A stretch of 64,000 bases of DNA from Sclerotinia nivalis. Its lineage: Eukaryota; Ascomycota; Leotiomycetes; Helotiales; Sclerotiniaceae. A program made the translations under genes and the position numbers. Where the stretch lies: positions 4,340,001 to 4,404,000 of the forward strand of contig JAPEIS010000001.1 of assembly GCA_029531795.1 (NCBI GenBank), read 5' to 3'. Shown piece by piece: positions 56,772 through 64,000 of the stretch; position 1 is the first letter of the stretch, and the number at the start of each line of letters is the position of its first letter. Below the pieces are notes generated by a model. It did not search any database, was not told where the DNA came from, and saw nothing but the letters and a program-made list of their open reading frames with translations.

Positions 56772-57548
56772 TCAACTCTCCTCCACCCTTAAACATCCCA
56801 AACAAAGTACCTCACCCTCCGTTCCTCTCTCCACACAACATCTACTACACACCATCCCCCTATGCTGCATACCTTTCTCTCCCCATCCCTCCCCACCCTC
56901 CTCCTGCTTTCCAACCTCTTCACCCATCCCCAACTTACTCCCCCATCCCCCAAGACACTCCCTAATACAAACCCAACAAGTCCTCTTCGCACACCCCTCA
57001 CAATTCGCAAACGCATCCAATTCCTTCTTCACAGTTGGTTTACGTCGACAAATATGACAAGCTCTTAAATCCATTGCTCCTGCACTTTTCTCTTTCTCCT
57101 TCATTTGTTCGATTCGCGGTTCGGTTTCGGCGGGTAGATATTCCACACGAACTCGTTTGTTCAGGCTCATTTTTGATCGGGGTAGTAAGTGTCGACGTTC
57201 GGGTTCGTGGTGCATGGTGTGTGGGTATAGGTTCTGTGGATGTGGATGAGGATGGATATGTGTATGCCTAGGACAATTTTGGTGATTAGCCAATGCTTGA
57301 TAACTTCTCTTCCTCTTCCTCTCCATTCTAACCCAAGAAACGAGGCAAATCCCAATCTGCAAAACAACAACCACATACCTATGAATCTTCATCTGTACCT
57401 CCTCCTCCCTCTCCCTCTCCCTATCCATCACACCCCCCAAATTCGCCACATCCCTCCGCCTCTTCAACAAATTAACCGTAGAACCATTCGAACCCGTATG
57501 AAAATCCATCGAAGGAATATCCCAATCTTCTTGAGCTATCGATGGCAT
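56772..57548 (-). CDS. Cys-rich zinc-binding-type protein of unknown function
   Basis: Two exons (57548-57379, 57267-56772) give 221 residues; the 111-base intron has no stop and keeps frame, so unspliced RNA would give 258 residues. I chose ATG at 57548 (MPSIAQEDWDIPSMDFHTGS); the frame stays open 30 codons upstream, but that part is Lys-rich and leader-like. The N-terminal half has GSNGSTVNLLKRRRD. The C-terminal half is Cys-rich with paired cysteines: ACHICRRKPTVKKELDAFAN, CEGCAKRTCWVCIRECLG, then after a Gly/Glu-rich insert MVCSRCCVERGTEGEVLCLGCL. The spacing of C-x-x-C pairs resembles a cross-brace zinc fold (RING/PHD-like). I recall similar unnamed proteins in other filamentous ascomycetes, so it is probably a conserved gene, but no function is known to me. 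Confidence 0.75.
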   Translation of the reverse strand: MPSIAQEDWDIPSMDFHTGSNGSTVNLLKRRRDVANLGGVMDREREREEEVQMKIHRYVVVVLQIGICLVSWVRMERKRKRSYQALANHQNCPRHTHIHPHPHPQNLYPHTMHHEPERRHLLPRSKMSLNKRVRVEYLPAETEPRIEQMKEKEKSAGAMDLRACHICRRKPTVKKELDAFANCEGCAKRTCWVCIRECLGGWGSKLGMGEEVGKQEEGGEGWGEKGMQHRGMVCSRCCVERGTEGEVLCLGCLRVEES

Positions 57549-58306
57549 ATCCTTTCTTTTCTTTTTCTTTTTTTTTTCTTCCTTTCCCTTTCCTCTTTTC
57601 CTCGAGAAAGAAAAAAACTTATCCTCCAAGTCCTTCAAATCCGTCTCTCAATATCCCTTCGAAGATTCTGGAATCGCAATCTCAGTCGCAATCTCAAAAT
57701 CGCAAATCGTTATCGATCGATCAATTGCGACAACGAAGAAACAATTAAAAAAATAAAAGACCACAGAAAACCTAAAGATTCGAAGAGGGTCGGTATTTGC
57801 AATGAAGATTATTATACCTAGACAGATCAGATCAGATCGAGATCAAGATCGAGGAAACAAATATGGTTGTGTAAGGAAGATTTGAGATCTGGATGTCTTG
57901 TCGTTGTTTACTTTGTACAATCAATCACAAGAGAGCTTTATCGGGAATACTTCGCCGTAACTGTGTATGCGTACATAACTCACCGAGGTGACAGGGGTAC
58001 TTTTATGCTTCTCTTATGTTTTATGCATATTCATTTCACTAATATCAAGAATTGGAGTTTATGTATGCTCAATTCCGAGTCATTGAAATGTACAATATAT
58101 ATTAATCATAGGAGTATTCCTGTATAATTCCTAAGTTATTCTCATCTATCATCTACTTCTGCATCTACTCGCATTTCTAATGTAGTAGGTATTCGATATT
58201 CATAATCCATGCACATTATATTGTGTCTTTTTTCCTTTCCTTTCAATTCCTTTACTTTCCTATGCACATGTCCATATCGTCATGAAAGCCATCACTATCT
58301 TCATCT
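57549..58306. other. Intergenic, promoter of the Cys-rich gene and 3' flank of the membrane-protein gene
   Basis: No further gene seen. Pyrimidine-rich on the plus strand near 57540-57620, then GATCAGATCGAGATC repeats near 57825-57850. Confidence 0.5.
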
Positions 58307-61300
58307 TCATTTTCGTCTTCCCCCAGCACTAAGGACTTCCTGAAAATTACTCCAAGAACATGAACAACCTCCCGTTCCTCCATCAAAGCCTCCAAGTGAT
58401 GAATCACTAATATTCGAGAATACACTCGGAGCCGGATTAACAATCTGGCCTCCAAATGCTCTATTTTCTCCATTGACAACTCCACTGCTGGCTATAATAC
58501 CCTCTCTATCATTCATACTATAACAGTACAACAACTTCCTCGCAGGATCTCCTCCATGACGATCCGTTGTGATAGTAATCGGGTAAGGAAACGAACCAGG
58601 TTGTGAGAAATCTTGCCCCGCTATAATAGTAGAGGCACCAGTAGAACTAGTAGCATTGTTAAGTCTGGCAGTCCCATTCATCCTGGTCCACATTTGTACC
58701 AGGAAACGAGTTTCACCCCAGGTGCAACGGAAATTGGCTTCTCCTTCAAGAGCGCCGCCATTTTGATCATCGGGGACCTCACCATTGGAAGTATTGGTAT
58801 CATTGAGCAATGAGAGAGATTTAAGGAAAATAGTACGATTGAAGTACGTGTAGAATCCATAATGCTCGGTAACGAGTCCTCGATCGTAAAGACGAATAGG
58901 TTGTTGAACGGGATATGGAAGAAGATTGGCTGGGGCGGCAGTACCATCGGCGTTCAGACTCGGGGCTGGGATACCAGCTGTGATGTTTGGGAATAGATTA
59001 GGATCGGTAGCATTTGAATCTGCACGCTTTACGCGGCTGTTACCTGTTAAAGTGGTGCTTGTAGTAGATAGGAAGGATATATAAAAAGGTGTTGGTTCTC
59101 CGGCCTTATTGGTAGAAACAATACCATCTGTAGTATCGCCCAAAAAGGCTTCTTCAGCATAGGATGGTGGAGGTGGTGAGGGATTGAAGGTTATGGTTTG
59201 TCGTGCTTTTAATATCAGGTCTCTGATGAATTTCCCGGCAGAGACTGGGTTTCCGACAAGATTTCGTGTAGGGAGGTTATTGTTCCCTGTGACATTCGCA
59301 AAAGTTGCATTTGCCGCACTGCTGTTATCCCACTGAATTTCCAGAAGGAAATTGGGTTGATTCGGTAGATTTGGTGCGACAGAAGACTGTTGCTCCTTTG
59401 GTAAAGCACAACTCCATTGCGTAGCAGGAAATACACAACCAGTGTTTGCCACAACATTGACTGGAGCTGCTACCGTCGACAGGCCGGCATAAATAGGAGG
59501 GAAGTCAGTGAGGTTCAACCATTGAGATTGCATCACAACATGTTTTGGCTTGCGCGTCAAGGTCATAGCAAGGACTAAAATCAAGACGATCAATAGAACC
59601 AATGCAATGGATATGCAGCAATACCATCTTCGTCTCTTTCGACCTTCTGGGCCTTGACGGCCATGACATCCATTTTTGGGGATGCATCCTCTACCAGCCC
59701 ACAACCCACCTGCTTTGCGAGCCATTCTATCTTCCTTTTCGTTCTTTTGATGTTTTAATTCTGCTTTTTTGGCAGCTCTAACGGCAGCTTTGTCTGCCAT
59801 TTGTTGGAGATGTTCTTGAGTCATAATTAAGAGAGTTGGGGTTGTTTGCCTAGTAGGTCCAGGATATGCCGTGCTCTGATTGGTTCTACCATGCGCCGGA
59901 CTTAGCGGAACCTCCGACAACTGAATACCACCTTTTGAGGCCATCACTTGTTGCATGCCTGGAGATATTGGACTAGGAGAAGCAGGATATTGCATAGCTG
60001 AAACTGGAACTGGGCCTGAAGCTGAAGCTGGTTCGTGTGAGGGAGGTAAAACGGCTCGATATTTTCGGACTTTCTTTGGTGACTCAGTATAGTAAGGCGG
60101 TGGAGGCGGAGGTGAAGCAGCGTGATTCACAAGTATTCTGGATTTTATTTCTGAATCATGCGAGTCCGTACTTGTAACCATACTCGAGTTGTTATAGAGA
60201 TCAATGTTACTATTTTGGGACTGAACAAAGGGATTATTGCTTCCAAGTTCTTTTGTTCTATCGGCTGTGGATGACAACGAATTGTCTTTGTTGACCGAAA
60301 TAGAATTTCTTTGCAATGAATTCGAAATACCCGAATGGTCATGAGGCGCTATAAAATTTATAGAGTGTACAGCATTGACAGTGATATTTAAATCAGTAAT
60401 GCTAGTCAATCTCGCGTCTCCCACATAACCTGAAGCTGAACGAACAAAGGGTAAAGCAGCTGTCGACGGTTTCACCGCATGTCTCGTCTCTTTGTAGACT
60501 AACCCAGGGGAAACCTGTTTCTCTGATCTGAAACCTAAAGGAGTCACATCCCACCAAGCATCAGATGCATTGGAAGTCGTTCTTTTGATCGAAAGAGGAG
60601 AAAACAACTGTTCCCAAGACTTTCGCTCCACCTTCGATTCCTGAGCTTTGGCTGCCGCAATAGCCAAGATAGGACCTTCAGGGACATCCGATGGCTTCTT
60701 CTCTGGATATGCTAGTGTGTTTGACCGAGTAAGGAATGGCGTCGTGATATAATTCCACCACCCCGAACGAGCCCGTACAGCAATGGTGTCGATACTTCCG
60801 TGATTGTCTACTTTCGGTGCATCTGCAAGGGTGAGTGCACGAGCACTTCGGACGATAATTGGATGTTCATCCTCCTCGTAAATAATACAAGACGACAAGA
60901 CCCGGGTTGAAGATGGTTCCTCATCCCATTCAGTAGTGGCATCTGAATCGGGAGAAAAGTAACTATGCTGGGCTGCCACCCTCCTCTTCTCCTCCTCAGC
61001 CAAAGCTGCTGGCATTGTCGGCAATGGTGGTGCTCCATCTCTGAATGGGTCATTGGGGCTGGCTACCGAATAAGATGTTGATAAAGTTCGTGTTCGCGAT
61101 ACATTCGAAGCTGTGCTATACGGCGACCACACAGATATCTCTTGCGCAGGTGTGATGACGATAGATGGTGTTGCCAATCCTTTTCCTGTAGGTGTCTCGT
61201 GCCCATAATTTCCCATCATAGTTGAAGCGATTGAAGTTGATGTCTGAGGGGTGGTTGTATGATGAGCTAAACGTGCAGAGGGGATGGATATGCCAATAAC

Positions 61301-61960
61301 AATTGGACGATCGTTGGGAGATAGGTCATCACCTAACTTCAAATTTGTTGGTCTCGAAGACCCGCGTCGCTCTGCTAGTGGAGAGACAGTCAATGTTTTT
61401 CTCTGTACTGGATCCAGAGCATTGACCTTGGTCTTCTCAGGTGAGTATTCGATAGCTTTGCTTTTCTTATTCTTCAGAGATGTCCATAATGTCCCGTTGG
61501 GATGAGCCGAGACATTCTCTAGTTTTCTGAGAGTTGTCAAATCAACGAAAAATCCATTGGGTCGTGATTGTTGTGAAGGAACTACTTGTGGTCGAGGTCC
61601 ATGATGTGTTGAGAAGTTTGTTTGGATTTGAAGGCGGAGTTTTGCATGAAGCTGTCTTCCTTTTGACTTCTCTCGTGTCAATCTCGATATCGAAGATTTC
61701 CTCTCCCTCCGACTGACTGTGCGGATCACGTTTCCAATGCGGCTGGTAGTGATATTTTCTAAAGATTTCGATTGTGATGGTTCCCCCGAGGGAATAATAG
61801 AGGATGAATGTTCGTCTTTCCAAGAATCTTCATCTTCGTCTTTTCCGTCAAATATGGTTTCAAAAGGGTTTCCTGTAGGTACTGTGGAAGGACTGTTCGT
61901 AGATAGAGCTGGTGGTCTCCCAACCGGGGTTTTAGATATGATTTGGTTTTTTGTATTCAT
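58307..61960 (-). CDS. Large single-pass membrane protein, unknown function
   Basis: A 1217-residue single-exon frame from ATG at 61960. Residues 1 to about 770 are low-complexity, Ser/Thr/Pro-rich and probably cytoplasmic and phosphorylated, with a PPPPPPYY run. A charged helix (EHLQQMADKAAVRAAKKAEL) and a basic stretch (GRQGPEGRKRRRWYCC) precede one transmembrane helix at about residues 778-800 (ISIALVLLIVLILVLAMTL). The remaining about 415 residues have many N-x-S/T sites and scattered Cys (VANTGCVFPATQWSCALPKE, FRCTWGETRFLVQMWTRMNG, LLYCYSMNDREG, GGTGGCSCSW), so they are probably extracellular or luminal. The arrangement resembles a conserved fungal cell-surface protein group sometimes labelled glycoprotease family protein, a label not supported by any visible protease motif. 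Signalling or wall sensing is a guess only. Confidence 0.85.
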   Translation of the reverse strand: MNTKNQIISKTPVGRPPALSTNSPSTVPTGNPFETIFDGKDEDEDSWKDEHSSSIIPSGEPSQSKSLENITTSRIGNVIRTVSRRERKSSISRLTREKSKGRQLHAKLRLQIQTNFSTHHGPRPQVVPSQQSRPNGFFVDLTTLRKLENVSAHPNGTLWTSLKNKKSKAIEYSPEKTKVNALDPVQRKTLTVSPLAERRGSSRPTNLKLGDDLSPNDRPIVIGISIPSARLAHHTTTPQTSTSIASTMMGNYGHETPTGKGLATPSIVITPAQEISVWSPYSTASNVSRTRTLSTSYSVASPNDPFRDGAPPLPTMPAALAEEEKRRVAAQHSYFSPDSDATTEWDEEPSSTRVLSSCIIYEEDEHPIIVRSARALTLADAPKVDNHGSIDTIAVRARSGWWNYITTPFLTRSNTLAYPEKKPSDVPEGPILAIAAAKAQESKVERKSWEQLFSPLSIKRTTSNASDAWWDVTPLGFRSEKQVSPGLVYKETRHAVKPSTAALPFVRSASGYVGDARLTSITDLNITVNAVHSINFIAPHDHSGISNSLQRNSISVNKDNSLSSTADRTKELGSNNPFVQSQNSNIDLYNNSSMVTSTDSHDSEIKSRILVNHAASPPPPPPYYTESPKKVRKYRAVLPPSHEPASASGPVPVSAMQYPASPSPISPGMQQVMASKGGIQLSEVPLSPAHGRTNQSTAYPGPTRQTTPTLLIMTQEHLQQMADKAAVRAAKKAELKHQKNEKEDRMARKAGGLWAGRGCIPKNGCHGRQGPEGRKRRRWYCCISIALVLLIVLILVLAMTLTRKPKHVVMQSQWLNLTDFPPIYAGLSTVAAPVNVVANTGCVFPATQWSCALPKEQQSSVAPNLPNQPNFLLEIQWDNSSAANATFANVTGNNNLPTRNLVGNPVSAGKFIRDLILKARQTITFNPSPPPPSYAEEAFLGDTTDGIVSTNKAGEPTPFYISFLSTTSTTLTGNSRVKRADSNATDPNLFPNITAGIPAPSLNADGTAAPANLLPYPVQQPIRLYDRGLVTEHYGFYTYFNRTIFLKSLSLLNDTNTSNGEVPDDQNGGALEGEANFRCTWGETRFLVQMWTRMNGTARLNNATSSTGASTIIAGQDFSQPGSFPYPITITTDRHGGDPARKLLYCYSMNDREGIIASSGVVNGENRAFGGQIVNPAPSVFSNISDSSLGGFDGGTGGCSCSWSNFQEVLSAGGRRK

Positions 61961-63715
61961 GGCGAAATGGTGTCAAAAATTGTCAAAATTGTGGTATGTG
62001 AATTGGGTAAAAGCGTGGATGATGCGAAATATTCTGATTATTGGTGGTAATGGTCGTCCTTGCTCTCCTAGGAATAAGTAGCAATTGATCTCTTCGGTTT
62101 GAGGAAGGTCGAAACATCAATTAATTATAAAAAGAAAAGGTTTAGAATTTAGGGTCCAGCCACTTCATGGTCATGAATAACGAAAGATTGAAAATTACAG
62201 GGCCGACAATAAGGATCGGACAATATGAGAATTCAAACAATAGCTATTGAAGACTCAACAATAACCAAGAATGATAAACGAAAGTGAATGTCCCACACCC
62301 CAAACAGACAAAAAGTACAATAAGAAGTGAGGATGAATCTGTAACAATACACAATAAAACTACACGCAGAAATGAATGTATGAGTAGATAGGAAATAGAA
62401 GGATGAAAAGATAATGAAACGGGAGCGGGAGTGATGATGGATGCTTCCCATGAAATAGACCTACAAAATGGCCATGAAGCACGACCTACGATCCAGAATC
62501 CAGACCTTGAAGTACCGAAAATAGCAAACTTTTCTTATTCGTTCACAAGTCGCAATGAGTCGTAACAAGTCAGAATGGTAAATCATTTATTGACCAGTCG
62601 ATTGAAGATTTTCATCGATTGCTGTAACTTTACGCGCCGACAAGAAAAGTTTGATTTGAATTGATTGGTTGGCGCGTCAAATGAAATGCTGCCCTTGGAA
62701 TTATTGCATATTGCATATTGCATATTGCGTATACGTGTTGCATAACGGTAAAGAGCTGATCATTGTTACGCAACATAACGTCGATGTCTTACATGAATTG
62801 AAAGTCATTATCGTGGATTTTCGTATGTATGGATGAAGTCAAAAGTCTGAAGAATTCGGATGAGAATTGACAAGGAGAGAGAAGTAATTGATTAGGTAAG
62901 AAAACACCCCACTCTAATAAAGTGCTTTATGTAAGATTATTTGGTGCTAGTGTGATGCAGAATTATGCGAGTAGTATAAAGTTATGAAATTTGAATTAAG
63001 GCCGCTTTACCTACCGACATGATTATATTTTCATCTCCATATTAAAATCAATGTAACCTTCCATTACAACAAAAATATAAGAATCTCGCCCTCCATCACT
63101 TCGAAGCTTCCAAAAATGTGTTTATAGAGTAACGGGTTCTCATTTCTATAATATTATGTCTCTGAAGACCACCGTTTAGCAAGCCCATATTAGAGCTTGG
63201 CAATAGAACTACGTTTCTGTTGAACAGAAGCTTTTATAACTTCGTTTACGACATTAACGACTAAAGAACTATGTCCGAAGAGAAATGATGGGAAGAGTAC
63301 CATATTTCCCTAATTGCTTACCTTCTTACCTCTGAACTCATTTACCTAAGTTTTAGAACTACAGAGTACGCACCGGCTTCTCTTCGTCTGAGTATCAAAA
63401 TATCTCGGGGCCAAGAACTTAACATTATTTTAAGCGCTCGGCTTGGAACGATTCATTTTTCCCAAACGATCTACAACAGGGTCTTCATGATTTAAATAGT
63501 ATTAACCGCAATAGATTGCCAAGTTATTTGATTGACTGGTTGATCTAGCACCGTAAAGCTTCACTTCAATCCGCGATCCTCGAGCTCCCTCTACTTCCAC
63601 AAAAACAGATTCATAACAAAGGGAAGTATTGTTTGTGAACTAGCTGTTCTACTCTGACCATACTGTCCTCCGCAACCAACGCGATTCTTCAGCACAGGTT
63701 TCCAACAAGCTGAGC
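61961..63715. other. 1.75-kb intergenic region
   Basis: No gene seen. It contains the promoter of the membrane-protein gene, a triple GCATATT repeat near 62706-62727, and the 3' flank of the gene entering from the right edge. Confidence 0.5.
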
Positions 63716-64000
63716 TTAATAAGCACGTTTGGGTATGGCAACCATGGAGATGATCTGCGGTCCATTGTAAGGTGGAGGCGGGACATCATAACGACTCCCC
63801 ACCCTGAAGAAATTTCCGGGTGGCGTATCCACAACACTACACAAGCTCTGAGCAGGCCAGAAGTTTGCACCATTGGATTTGCCATTCGCAGCACAAAAAT
63901 TAAGACAAGTTTCAAAATCATTCGTCCTCAACTCAGGACCCTGTATGGCCCGGTATATGCCGTAGGATGTGGTGGTTAACCAAGGATGTGTATAAACCAT
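63716..64000 (-). CDS. C-terminal part of a PAN-like or Cys-rich protein (cut by window edge)
   Basis: The minus-strand frame is open from the window edge to the stop at 63716-63718 and encodes 94 residues. LRTNDFETCLNFCAANGKSN and GANFWPAQSLCSVVDTPPGN have the Cys spacing and the D-F-x-x-C-x-x-x-C pattern of PAN/Apple- or WSC-like carbohydrate- or protein-binding domains of fungal secreted proteins. This is a resemblance and not a firm assignment. An ATG happens to lie at the very edge (64000), but the gene may well start further right. Confidence 0.6.
   Translation of the reverse strand: MVYTHPWLTTTSYGIYRAIQGPELRTNDFETCLNFCAANGKSNGANFWPAQSLCSVVDTPPGNFFRVGSRYDVPPPPYNGPQIISMVAIPKRAY

Noticed and set aside
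57240..57821. A 193-residue plus-strand open frame
   Set aside because: Antisense to the Cys-rich gene and its leader, low complexity, no domain.
1..64000. CRISPR arrays, operons and ribosome-binding sites
   Set aside because: The sequence is fungal nuclear DNA with spliceosomal introns; no regularly spaced repeats with unique spacers are present. The only regular array is the WD40 coding repeat.

Overview
The window is nuclear DNA of a filamentous ascomycete. Genes have short GT-AG introns (about 47-110 bases) in fungal style, proteins are eukaryotic housekeeping types, and there is a HET-domain incompatibility-type gene. Protein similarity recalled from memory points to Leotiomycetes, probably a Botrytis/Sclerotinia-like fungus; that assignment is inference. 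I could not run any search, so family names rest on motifs I recognise, and intron positions were worked out by hand from splice signals and reading-frame continuity.

Layout. 1-4.9 kb: the 3' end of the ribosomal protein uL4 gene, a decayed amino-acid permease on the minus strand, and two small plus-strand genes (a 73-aa membrane-anchored protein and a 117-aa Cys-rich protein). 4.9-12.8 kb: a 7.9-kb segment bounded by 46-bp terminal inverted repeats, each flanked by TA. It contains an uninterrupted Fot/Pogo-type DDD transposase on the minus strand and, in its left half, a HET-NACHT-WD40 (NLR, HET-E-like) gene. The NLR gene stays in one frame for 3.4 kb but carries about 14 premature stops, most explained by C-to-T or G-to-A changes. 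This looks like a DNA transposon carrying an NLR gene as cargo and is the most notable object here. 13-23 kb: a dense housekeeping block with bL21m (mitochondrial ribosome), NSA2 (60S assembly), an alpha/beta hydrolase, ATP synthase subunit 4, NOC4 (40S assembly) and a 12-exon Sel1-repeat protein of the Nif1/Dsf2 type. Two divergent pairs (bL21m/NSA2 and ATP4/NOC4) share promoters of little over 200 bases.

23-38.5 kb is gene-poor and holds only a bZIP factor (27.3-29.3 kb, minus) with an unusual hydrophobic segment; 9.3 kb upstream of it contains no gene I can support. 38.5-45.2 kb: a ZC3H3-like CCCH zinc-finger protein divergent from TFIIF-beta (TFG2), a PTC7-type mitochondrial PP2C phosphatase, and a GT17 glycosyltransferase. 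45.2-51.2 kb: mostly empty, with the remnant of an MFS drug transporter. 51.3-64 kb: a secreted GH16 beta-glucanase, the splicing factor PRP4, a Cys-rich protein of unknown function, a 1217-aa single-pass membrane protein, and the end of a PAN-like or Cys-rich protein running off the right edge.

The intact genes are mostly core information and energy functions (ribosome assembly, mitochondrial translation, ATP synthesis, transcription, splicing). The three pseudogenes (permease, NLR, MFS) are accessory functions, all decayed. I see no CRISPR array, no rRNA, and no tRNA I can support.
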